From assembly GCA_003973385.1 (NCBI GenBank), contig QNYK01000100.1, positions 1 through 36,589 on the forward strand: a stretch of 36,589 bases of DNA, written 5' to 3'. A program made the translations under genes and the position numbers. The notes below the pieces were generated by a model. That model saw only the letters and a list, made by a program, of their open reading frames with translations, did no database searches and was not told the DNA's origin. Of this stretch, positions 9,086 to 16,592 are shown in pieces (position 1 is the first letter of the stretch; each line of letters starts with the position of its first letter). Source of the DNA: Bacillota bacterium (GTDB lineage: Bacteria; Planctomycetota; UBA8108; UBA1146).

Positions 9086-11601
9086 CAGTTCCCCCTTGCG
9101 TCGATGAGCTTCAGTTCCTGCTGGGCATTCGCAGCTCCTGGAGTCTCTGGATGATGATCGACAACCCACTGGAAGTAGAATCTGGCAATCTCGAAGCGGG
9201 CTTTCCCCAGTGACTCGCGACCACGGGCCAGGAGCAGGTCGATTCGCCCCTCGGCAAGCAGTTGTTGCTCGCTGGTGGCCACCTGTTCGCGAGAGGTCAG
9301 AATCTCCTGAGATCGAATTGCTGGATCCAGATCGACAAATCTGACGATGGCTTCGCGACAGATGCGCTCCAGATAGTCATCCGTCGGAGAACCCGGGTAA
9401 CGTCTGGAATCGTCAAGCACTGCGTCGATCTGAGCCATCGCAGTGTCCACCTCGATCTGGATTCGCTGCTCGATGAGATCCAATTTACGGCCGAGGTCAG
9501 CTCGCCATGGGAATGCAGCCCTCGCCTCCTTGGCCAACCTGAAGGCATGCCCCTCTTCTCTCGATTCAATCGACGAATTGACATCTGCGATCGCTGCCAT
9601 CACGCGTGCCTGTTCGCGTTCACTACTGGCTGATATTGAAATATCGACCGTATCTCCAGGAACAACGATGCCGGCATCTGCGATGAGTAATCCACCACGT
9701 CCAGAAACGTCAGGAACCAATGAGAACTGCATCTCCGACCGAAACGAAATCACCAGCTGATCACTGCCTTTTCCAACGGAAATCTCCGTTCCCACACAGG
9801 GCACGAGATCGCCGAGGCGTTCGCTGCTTGTACCTGATTTGTCGCCGCTGAAAACCTGCACCGGGGCATCCAGTCGACGCGAAGAAACTCTCCCGACGAG
9901 TAACAGAGGAACGGGGCGTTGCGGAGCCCAGCTCGCTGCGATTCTCCATCCGATCGGTCTCGCGAATTGCTGAATGACGACCTGTTCACCCTCTTCCTGG
10001 AGTTCGAAGCCAAGCCTGAGCGATCCATCATCCCCGATGACGATCTGCTCTTTCCGGGTCGGGAGCAATTGTCCCCATGGCATCAAGCGGGGAGGCCCGA
10101 TCGCGATCCGTAGATCGGAAATCAACTCACCTCGCCCCCGAATCAAGCGGCCGACTCCGGTCTCGTCGATGGAAAATACGATCTTCTGTTCCGCTTCACC
10201 TGCCGTGATCGTTGCAGGTGAAGGTCTTGTCAGTTCTACTCCGCGAACCACCACCTGGTCCGCCGACAACTGACCGTTGCCAGAGCCCAGTGCCACCAGA
10301 GAAACTCTTGCAGAGCCTCCCTTTCCCGCCACTGGAGGAGTGAATTCTGCAGCATGACCACTCCATTGCGTGGCTTGCTTCAGAGATGAGAAATCCTCGG
10401 CGATGACCAGGTCACCATCGGCACGAGGGTCGATCCAGCGGACGCAGATCCCGACCCTGTCGAATCCAGACCTCTTGAGGCGAGCGGTGATTCGAAGCCC
10501 CTGTGATTGCCCCACCTCTAGCAACTGCGAGAACTCGACACGGAAAACACCCGCCTGATCGACCGCACCCTGCGCTTGAAGCCACTTTTGACCTTGCGGT
10601 GCGGATTCACCGCTGAGGATCTCGAGCGAGTCGCCGGGGCTGGCCAGAAGCCATTGACCCGCTGTCATCGGGCCGACGGGGACCAGTTCGAAGTGCCCCG
10701 CGCCTGACAGCCGGTCACCTTCGGAAACCGCCAGGTCCGGGTTGGTCGCCAGATCCTGCAACAGGCCGTAGCCTGAATATAGAACCACACCGAGCAACAG
10801 GATGAACGCCACCGTGAACAGTCCTTGTGACCCCTGAGAGCCCACATCCACGCGAGTACTTCTGCCCACAGAGAAGTCGCCCGAGGATCCCGTTGCCGCG
10901 ACCTGTCTTGGCCTGTTGAGGGATCCCTCCGCTGCTGGAGACGCAACAGATTCGCCAAATCCGATGGCCTCGAACTCGATAGTTCCAAGGCGAAACACGA
11001 CACCATCATGGAGGGCGAGTTTCGCCACCTTCCGATTCTCGACCACTACTCCGTTTCCTGACCCGAGGTCTACCATGAACCAATGACCATCCTGTTGCGT
11101 CAGGGTTGCGTGCTTTCCGGAGATTCTCGGATCCTCGATGATGGCATCGGCATCTTGCCCGCGCCCCAGGACCATGGTATGGCCTGCGGCGATCCAACGT
11201 TTCTTCCCATCGCGAATAAAGCACAATCGTGGTCCCGCCGGCTCATCTTCAGCGATGGCACCGCCGACCTCGGATACCGGCATCTGGGTTGTGTCTTCTG
11301 GATGACCTACAGACTCGGCCAGTTCGATGGTCAATCTCGCATCTCCGATGCAGATGCTAGCGCCGTTCGAAATAACCACCCTTTCGACTTTTTCACCATC
11401 GAACAGGCTTCCATTCGATGAGCACAGATCCTCGTAAACGAGAGAGTCTTCATCCCAGAAAAATCTGCCATGCTGGCGAGAGGCCAGTCGGTCTTCTATC
11501 ACGATGCGGGATACAGGATCCCTTCCGATGGTGATCGGTTCGCTGGAAATCTCGACGAGGGTCTGACGACCACACTCTTCGACTCGAATCCTGCCCATCA
11601 T
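9085..11601 (-). CDS. double-FHA single-span membrane protein
   Basis: 838 residues, ATG at 11601 overlapping the activator stop (ATGA). FHA domain 1 covers about residues 1-95, with ITIGRD, SRQHG and SSNGSLFDG. FHA domain 2 covers about 125-212, with VLGRGQD, SGKHATL and GSGNGVVV. Both keep the Gly-Arg, Ser-x-x-His and Asn-Gly positions that bind phosphothreonine. A low-complexity linker leads to one span (LFTVAFILLLGVVLYSGYGL, 261-280). The remaining 550 residues should be periplasmic: a beta-rich region (about 300-690) and a helical C-terminus (about 690-838) with RESLGKARFEIARFYFQWVV, which resembles a TPR motif. FHA proteins recruit partners phosphorylated by Ser/Thr kinases, so this could couple kinase signalling to the adjacent PilM/N/O-like platform. 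That coupling is inference; no kinase gene is in the window. Confidence 0.8.
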   Translation of the reverse strand: MMGRIRVEECGRQTLVEISSEPITIGRDPVSRIVIEDRLASRQHGRFFWDEDSLVYEDLCSSNGSLFDGEKVERVVISNGASICIGDARLTIELAESVGHPEDTTQMPVSEVGGAIAEDEPAGPRLCFIRDGKKRWIAAGHTMVLGRGQDADAIIEDPRISGKHATLTQQDGHWFMVDLGSGNGVVVENRKVAKLALHDGVVFRLGTIEFEAIGFGESVASPAAEGSLNRPRQVAATGSSGDFSVGRSTRVDVGSQGSQGLFTVAFILLLGVVLYSGYGLLQDLATNPDLAVSEGDRLSGAGHFELVPVGPMTAGQWLLASPGDSLEILSGESAPQGQKWLQAQGAVDQAGVFRVEFSQLLEVGQSQGLRITARLKRSGFDRVGICVRWIDPRADGDLVIAEDFSSLKQATQWSGHAAEFTPPVAGKGGSARVSLVALGSGNGQLSADQVVVRGVELTRPSPATITAGEAEQKIVFSIDETGVGRLIRGRGELISDLRIAIGPPRLMPWGQLLPTRKEQIVIGDDGSLRLGFELQEEGEQVVIQQFARPIGWRIAASWAPQRPVPLLLVGRVSSRRLDAPVQVFSGDKSGTSSERLGDLVPCVGTEISVGKGSDQLVISFRSEMQFSLVPDVSGRGGLLIADAGIVVPGDTVDISISASSEREQARVMAAIADVNSSIESREEGHAFRLAKEARAAFPWRADLGRKLDLIEQRIQIEVDTAMAQIDAVLDDSRRYPGSPTDDYLERICREAIVRFVDLDPAIRSQEILTSREQVATSEQQLLAEGRIDLLLARGRESLGKARFEIARFYFQWVVDHHPETPGAANAQQELKLIDARGN

Positions 11602-13826
11602 GAACGCTTCCCCCCACCGGTGTCAGACTTCTTCTTGAGCCCATATTTGTCGATTTTCTGGTCCAGGGTTGGCCTGGACACTCCAAGTTGTCGAGCAGTC
11701 TGGCTCTTGTTCCAGCCATTTTCCTCGAGCGTGGCATCGAGAACCTGTCTCTCAAGCCCTTCGGTGGCCTCCGCCACGAGTTCACGCAAGGTGCCTCGCA
11801 TCGGTTCGCTATCGCCTTTTCCCACTCCTGGTCCGTGGGCCAGCACCGATGGAGAGATCGTCTCTGGAAGGATGACGCCCTCGGAAAGCGCGACGAGACG
11901 CTCGATCTCATTTTCAAGCTGACGAACATTGCCGGGCCAGGGGCTGTGATAGAGGGCATAGAGGGTCCTGGGATCCATCTTCGGGCGCACACGGTCCTGT
12001 CTGGAACAAACCTGATCGATGAAATGATCGACCAGCAATGGAATATCCTCACGACGATCACGAAGTGCCGGCAATTGGACAGTGAGTACATTGAGGCGGT
12101 AGTAGAGATCCTCCCGGAATTTCCCCGTTCTCACCAGTTCATCCAGGATCTGGTTGGTGGCGGAGATGATCCTGACATCCACCCGGATCGTATCCCTGGC
12201 GCCCACTGGCCGGAACTCACCGTCCTCGAGCACGCGCAGAAGTTTGGCCTGCAGATCAGGACTCATGTCCCCGATCTCGTCGAGGAACAGTGTGCCGCCA
12301 TCGGCGAGTTCGAAGAGCCCCTTCTTGTCGCGGTGAGCTCCGGTGAAGGCTCCCTTGGAATGTCCAAAGAATTCGCTCTCCAGCAAATTTTCGGGGATGG
12401 CAGCACAGTTCTGCGATACGAATGGTTGATGCTGGCGATCAGAGCCCACATGCACAGCCTGCGCCACCAGTTCCTTGCCCGTGCCACTTTCACCGAGAAC
12501 GAGCACTGGCATATCCGTATTGATCACGCGATCGAGCAACTCGAAGACGCGCAACATTCCTGGAGATCGGGTAACGATACGGTCAAAGGAGTGCTTCAGG
12601 TCAGGGCGAGCACCTCGCTTCAGTAGTTCTCTGACCTCCTCGGGCTCAACCTCCCTGGAGATCAACATCGCCTGCAATTCGCGATTCAGATCCTCGACCT
12701 GGTCCTTGGAGGCCTGGATCGCGGCCTGTTTTCTCTGCAGTTCCTCGAAGAGGCGAGCATTTTCGATGTAGATGGAAGCCTGATCGGCCAGGAACTGGAC
12801 AAAACGAAGGGTCCCTTGATGAAATGAGTGCTTTTCAAATCGATTATCGACGTATACCGAGCCCAGTACTTTTCCGCGTAGACGCAGAGGAACGCACAGC
12901 ACCGATTCAAGTCTGAGATTGGCGATGGAGGCACTTTCGTGGAAGCGAGGATCGCTCCTGGCGTCGCCAGTGAGTACGGGTTCTCCCGAATCGATGACCC
13001 TTCGAGTCAGTGATTGACTGACCTGAAGGTGTGCTCGACGCACAACATCCCGATCGATGTTTCTCGACGAAGCGACCCTCAGCTCTCCCGAATCTTCGAT
13101 GATCAAGAAACCTCGCTCAGCACCGGAAATCTCGATGACATTCTGAAGGATGACATCGAAGAGTTCTTCCGTGACCAGGATCGCTCCAAGGTCGCGCGTC
13201 AACTCCAATAGCCTGAGAAAGATCTCCCTTTCCTTTTGAAATCGAATCGGATCATCGGCAGGCTCCTCGACCACGATGGGCTCGAGGAAGTACTCGGTAC
13301 TCAACACCAGAGTTTCACCGGCAGGTGAGTTGCGCTGGTGTACCTCTGGAATCTCACCGAAAAAGATCTGGGTCTTGCCGATCTCGATCAGATCGCCAGG
13401 CACCAATGGCTGTCGCCGAATGAGGATTCCGTTGACCAGTGTGCCGTTGCGACTACGGAGGTCCTCGATGTGCCAGCGACCCTGGATCTTCGTCATCTTG
13501 CAGTGCATGCGAGAGGATGAGATGTCCCCGATCTCGACGTCATTCTCTCGAGAACGACCGATCGCAAGGGAGTCGCCATCGATCGCAATACGGCGTTCCC
13601 CCGCGATATCACGGATGACAAGTTCAGAAGGAATCGCCGATGATTTCGGCTGATTCTCTCGTCGTGCACGCTCTGGCGCGTCCAATTGAGTGGCTCCGTC
13701 TCGGGCTCGGGCAGTGGTCCCTGGGGCTGCTCGATGGTCGCATGCCCGATCCAGATGTAAAGGAGATTTTACAGGGGGGTGCCCGTTATCCTTGACCCTC
13801 TGAACGACCTCTGAGAGCGGTTTCAA
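11598..13826 (-). CDS. FHA-GAF-sigma-54 transcriptional activator
   Basis: 742 residues from the only upstream ATG. Residues 68-158 are an FHA domain (LAIGRSREN, SSSRMHC, SRNGTLVNG). Residues 200-360 are a GAF-type sensor, with a coiled coil at about 355-390. Residues 415-650 are the AAA+ sigma-54 interaction domain: Walker A GESGTGKE (445-452), GAFTGA (492-497), Walker B FLDEIGD (514-520), and SPWPGNVRQLENEIERL. The C-terminus is a Fis-type helix-turn-helix (WNKSQTARQLGVSRPTLDQKI). There is no receiver domain, so control should come from FHA binding and the GAF ligand, not a histidine kinase. The first 47 residues look non-coding and overlap the dacB 3' end by 41 bp. A TTG at 13685 is a credible alternative start, which would put the inverted repeat at 13756-13773 in the leader. 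It probably controls the block it heads. Confidence 0.9.
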   Translation of the reverse strand: MKPLSEVVQRVKDNGHPPVKSPLHLDRACDHRAAPGTTARARDGATQLDAPERARRENQPKSSAIPSELVIRDIAGERRIAIDGDSLAIGRSRENDVEIGDISSSRMHCKMTKIQGRWHIEDLRSRNGTLVNGILIRRQPLVPGDLIEIGKTQIFFGEIPEVHQRNSPAGETLVLSTEYFLEPIVVEEPADDPIRFQKEREIFLRLLELTRDLGAILVTEELFDVILQNVIEISGAERGFLIIEDSGELRVASSRNIDRDVVRRAHLQVSQSLTRRVIDSGEPVLTGDARSDPRFHESASIANLRLESVLCVPLRLRGKVLGSVYVDNRFEKHSFHQGTLRFVQFLADQASIYIENARLFEELQRKQAAIQASKDQVEDLNRELQAMLISREVEPEEVRELLKRGARPDLKHSFDRIVTRSPGMLRVFELLDRVINTDMPVLVLGESGTGKELVAQAVHVGSDRQHQPFVSQNCAAIPENLLESEFFGHSKGAFTGAHRDKKGLFELADGGTLFLDEIGDMSPDLQAKLLRVLEDGEFRPVGARDTIRVDVRIISATNQILDELVRTGKFREDLYYRLNVLTVQLPALRDRREDIPLLVDHFIDQVCSRQDRVRPKMDPRTLYALYHSPWPGNVRQLENEIERLVALSEGVILPETISPSVLAHGPGVGKGDSEPMRGTLRELVAEATEGLERQVLDATLEENGWNKSQTARQLGVSRPTLDQKIDKYGLKKKSDTGGGKRS
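13756..13773. promoter_or_regulatory. inverted repeat TGTAAA-N6-TTTACA, possible operator
   Basis: Perfect 6-bp arms separated by 6 bases, just downstream of the dacB stop and in front of the FHA domain of the sigma-54 activator. It is AT-rich against GC-rich surroundings. If the activator starts at the TTG at 13685, the element sits in its untranslated leader about 70 bp upstream and could be an operator or a short hairpin. If the ATG at 13826 is used, the element is inside codons. No T-tract follows, so it is not a typical terminator. Confidence 0.35.
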
Positions 13827-15270
13827 CCCTCAGAAGCGACCGGTCCTGCCAGTCCCTGGCGCGGGAGGCGAATCCGTGGCGGCCCTCGTAGATGAGGCAA
13901 AAGGTGACCGGCCCCGCCGAGGTCTCGAACATACCGGCGAGTGAGATGACGCCACGAATGGTGCCGGTCTTGGCCCTCAATTTTCCCGCAAGGGGTGTCG
14001 ATTGAAATCGTCCATCCAGGGTTCCATCGACTGCTGCGACGGGTAAAGCGTCGAGCAGGATCGATCCCCAGCGACTCTTCAGGGCCATCTCGATGATCTG
14101 TCGCAACAGCCTCGCGTCGAGTCGATTTTGTCGCGAAAGTCCAGACCCGTCGCGCACCACGACGCCTTCATGCCCAGGAAAACGGCCATCGATCCATGCC
14201 GCTAACCGAGCTGCGGCGGACTGGAACGAACCATCTCCACCACGCTCACGCCCCAGCACCCTGGCCAGAGCATCGGCATAGAGGTTCTGGCTATTCTTGA
14301 GCATGACGGGGAGTCGAGAAGCCAGTGTATGGCTGGTGCTGGCGACAGGAAGCGCACGGGAAGCTGGAGGCAGTATCTTTCCCTCGACCGAGATCCCTGA
14401 ATCCCGGATCATCTGCAACAGAATACTCACGAACCCATCCGCTGGATCGGGAACCGTGACCCATTCAGTCCTCTGCCCCGAGGTGCGGAGGAACTTCCCT
14501 GATACCGTCACCCCCCAGCCAGCTGCATCTCGCGAGATGTGATAGAGGTGGTCCTTCTTGTTGCTGGTGACCACCAGCTTGTTTCGCAGAGAGAGCAACG
14601 GATGCATCGGTTTTAGCTGTACTGATACCTCGCCATCGGTAACCGGACCGATCAATACGTCGATACAGTTGTCGTTGAGATTCAACGCGCCCGATGGTGC
14701 ACAGTACCACCGCTGGAGTTGAGCCCTGGGCCAGTCCGGATGCACCCCTCCACCGGAAAAATAACGTACATCGGCGAGAACTCGCCCCTCGATCTTGTCG
14801 ATGCCTGCTGTCTCGAGTTTTGCCATCCAGGGCCGCAACTCCCACAACGGATCGGTGCTATTTTCGCGGCCACAGATCGCCGGGTCACCGCCTCCGATCA
14901 CCAGCAGGTCCCCCCTGAGCACGCCGTCCTCGATCTGTCCCAGTCGCATCAGTTCCGTCTTGAGATGGTGTTCAGGACCGAGCAGATCCAGGGTCGCCGC
15001 AGCAACGACCAGTTTCATGCAAGAAGCGGGGGCCCTCGCCTCGGTGCCCCGATGCTCGATCACATCCCCATCGGGTAATCGAAGCGAAAATGAAACTTCT
15101 TCAGACTTGAGACCCAGTTTCTTTGCCTCTGCCAGGATAGTTGCGGTCAACCCTGAATCTGCGAGTACTGCCGGAGACAGCAACAGCAACAGGGCCAGCA
15201 ACAGCAACCACTGACCGGACCCTCGCCAGTCCGTGGCAGGCTTGATCGTGTGGTTCCGCAATCTCTGCAT
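13786..15270 (-). CDS. dacB: D-alanyl-D-alanine carboxypeptidase/endopeptidase (PBP4 family, S13)
   Basis: 494 residues from the ATG at 15270; GGAGG lies 6 bases upstream, while a longer in-frame extension reaches into the divergent gene and is rejected. A Leu-rich signal peptide (WLLLLALLLLLSPAVLA) sends it to the periplasm. The three penicillin-binding motifs are present: SxxK as SCMK (83-86), SxN as SQN (327-329, in KNSQNLYADALAR), and KTG (434-436). Between the first two lies the long insertion typical of PBP4. The enzyme trims or cleaves peptidoglycan cross-links. It overlaps the sigma-54 activator gene by 41 bp if that gene uses its ATG, and may be co-transcribed with the secretion block. 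A wall hydrolase next to a secretion or pilus machine could open space for assembly; this is inference. Confidence 0.9.
   Translation of the reverse strand: MQRLRNHTIKPATDWRGSGQWLLLLALLLLLSPAVLADSGLTATILAEAKKLGLKSEEVSFSLRLPDGDVIEHRGTEARAPASCMKLVVAAATLDLLGPEHHLKTELMRLGQIEDGVLRGDLLVIGGGDPAICGRENSTDPLWELRPWMAKLETAGIDKIEGRVLADVRYFSGGGVHPDWPRAQLQRWYCAPSGALNLNDNCIDVLIGPVTDGEVSVQLKPMHPLLSLRNKLVVTSNKKDHLYHISRDAAGWGVTVSGKFLRTSGQRTEWVTVPDPADGFVSILLQMIRDSGISVEGKILPPASRALPVASTSHTLASRLPVMLKNSQNLYADALARVLGRERGGDGSFQSAAARLAAWIDGRFPGHEGVVVRDGSGLSRQNRLDARLLRQIIEMALKSRWGSILLDALPVAAVDGTLDGRFQSTPLAGKLRAKTGTIRGVISLAGMFETSAGPVTFCLIYEGRHGFASRARDWQDRSLLRVETALRGRSEGQG
15178..15209. repeat. short CAGCAA-type repeat in the dacB signal sequence
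   Basis: Interrupted CAGCAA units (CAGCAACAGCAACAG, then GGC, then CAGCAACAGCAACC) encode the Leu run of the DacB signal peptide on the minus strand. A change in unit number would keep the frame because each unit is 6 bp. It is probably only codon repetition. Confidence 0.5.
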
Positions 15271-15293
15271 CCAGGCCTCCGTCGATGACGGGA

Positions 15294-15322
15294 AGCCTAG
15301 ACCCGTTTGGAGGGATCTACAA
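15294..15322 (-). promoter_or_regulatory. candidate sigma-70-type promoter for dacB
   Basis: Read on the minus strand: TTGTAG, a 17-base spacer, then TAGGCT, about 20 bp upstream of the dacB ATG. Both boxes match the consensus at only 3 of 6 positions, but the spacing is ideal and the -10 resembles the TAGGAT of the two other candidates in this window. Its -35 lies immediately beside the -35 of the divergent plus-strand candidate. Confidence 0.35.
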
Positions 15323-15324
15323 GG

Positions 15325-15353
15325 CTGACTCCGCTTGCCGATACCACTAGGAT
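15325..15353 (+). promoter_or_regulatory. candidate promoter for the plus-strand gene at 15372
   Basis: CTGACT, a 17-base spacer, then TAGGAT, on the plus strand. The start point would fall near 15360, leaving a leader of about a dozen bases that begins close to the AGGAG ribosome site at 15359-15363. The spacing is ideal and each box matches the consensus at 4 of 6 positions. It is back-to-back with the dacB candidate. Confidence 0.35.
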
Positions 15354-15371
15354 CAGGCAGGAGAATCCAGC

Positions 15372-16592
15372 ATGGGCAAACAGCCAGGCAAATTACGCTC
15401 TCGAGCCGCTGAGGCGATCCACCGGCGAATCCGGGGACTCGTGAAGACTCTTCTGACCCGAGATGGCGACGAGTCTCTCTCCGGCCTTCCAGAAGCCATC
15501 GAGTTGAATCTGCGGATTCCGATGCACCTGAAGCGCGATCATCACGCTGATTCCATCCAATTTTCACATGCCCTGCTCGCGCAGGTGGAGTCTCTCAGGA
15601 TTCAGGGGGAAACCGAAGCATTGGGACACAGGTTTGGCCATGCCCCCTGCTACTGGTGCGACGCTCCAGTCTGCGAACATTCGATGCCGGGCGACCAGAG
15701 GTCTGTTCTCGTCGGCTGGTCGGCGACAGGGATTCCACTCTGGCGAGACATCGCTTCGCTTCTCATCGAGACTGGCGATGAGCAAATCGACCTGCTCTAC
15801 GGCGAGGATCCAGGCCCTGTCATCTGCTGGCGTGGGGAGGGCGAATTGCTCGGCGAGATCTTGCCAGAATACCTCTCTGATTCTCTCTTTGCCCGTCCTG
15901 TCGGGGCACTACTGGCGGGAGGCTTCCCCCTGCCGGGGCATTCCCACGACAATCTCAGCGTCACTGCGCTGGTCGTGGAATCCAGGGCCGGGAGGATCGT
16001 ACCCAGATATTCCCTCAATCTGCTCTCCACGACTCCAGCCCCACACCACCTCGCCACCCTCCTCGGCGAAAACAACCGCTCCATCCTGTCGGGATGGATC
16101 GGATCTCTGAAATCGGCGTTGCACCGGTTCCAGGAAGAACTGGTGGTCGAGGCAACTCGCGGTCAGCGTGATTCCCTGAAGTCATGTCGTGAGCGAGTGG
16201 TCGACCTCCTCATCGATTCCAGATCACACCTCGAAACTCTTCGTCGGAGATCACAACGGCGAACGAAGCATGCACAGGAACGCTCAGAGAACCCCAACAG
16301 GCCCACCTCCGCAGCGATTCCTGACCTGCTTGCCTGTTCCGAAGCAGATCTATTTCAGGATCGTAAGGAGTCGACCATCGTACTCAGGGGACCCCAGGGT
16401 AGGATTCACATCTTCACCGCGACCGGTCGCCATATCACCAGTGCCATCTACAGCTCAGAATCAATTCAGACGCGAATTGCACGGTCTCGCTGGATATTGC
16501 TGGGCGATGTGAAGGCCCGAGCGTTCATCGAGCGAGTGAACCGATCGATTCCTGATTCAGAACCAGGCAGACCGGCGAGTGACGCATCATGA
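15372..16592 (+). CDS. protein of unknown function with a Cys/His cluster
   Basis: 406 residues, ATG at 15372 with AGGAG 8 bases upstream. I do not recognise the family. The N-terminus is basic and helical with no signal peptide or clear membrane span. At about residues 92-100 there is CYWCDAPVCEH, a C-x2-C-x4-C-x-H arrangement that could hold a zinc ion. The middle part (about 110-240) is mixed alpha/beta with several Gly/Pro turns (GEDPGPVICWRGEGELLGE). Residues about 255-310 are Arg/Glu-rich helix (ESLKSCRERVVDLLIDSRSH type composition). The C-terminal 80 residues look like a compact beta-rich unit (STIVLRGPQGRIHIFTATG). It is divergent from dacB and ends tail-to-tail with the M19 peptidase gene. 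A cytoplasmic metal-binding or nucleic-acid-related role is possible but unproven. Confidence 0.75.
   Translation: MGKQPGKLRSRAAEAIHRRIRGLVKTLLTRDGDESLSGLPEAIELNLRIPMHLKRDHHADSIQFSHALLAQVESLRIQGETEALGHRFGHAPCYWCDAPVCEHSMPGDQRSVLVGWSATGIPLWRDIASLLIETGDEQIDLLYGEDPGPVICWRGEGELLGEILPEYLSDSLFARPVGALLAGGFPLPGHSHDNLSVTALVVESRAGRIVPRYSLNLLSTTPAPHHLATLLGENNRSILSGWIGSLKSALHRFQEELVVEATRGQRDSLKSCRERVVDLLIDSRSHLETLRRRSQRRTKHAQERSENPNRPTSAAIPDLLACSEADLFQDRKESTIVLRGPQGRIHIFTATGRHITSAIYSSESIQTRIARSRWILLGDVKARAFIERVNRSIPDSEPGRPASDAS

Noticed and set aside
11450..12091. Open frames of 150-310 codons around the activator gene
   Set aside because: They are other-frame or opposite-strand shadows of the FHA and sigma-54 genes, whose motifs are unambiguous.
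15178..15209. CAGCAA repeat as a possible CRISPR or tandem array
   Set aside because: Units are 6 bp with no spacers and encode Leu in a signal peptide.
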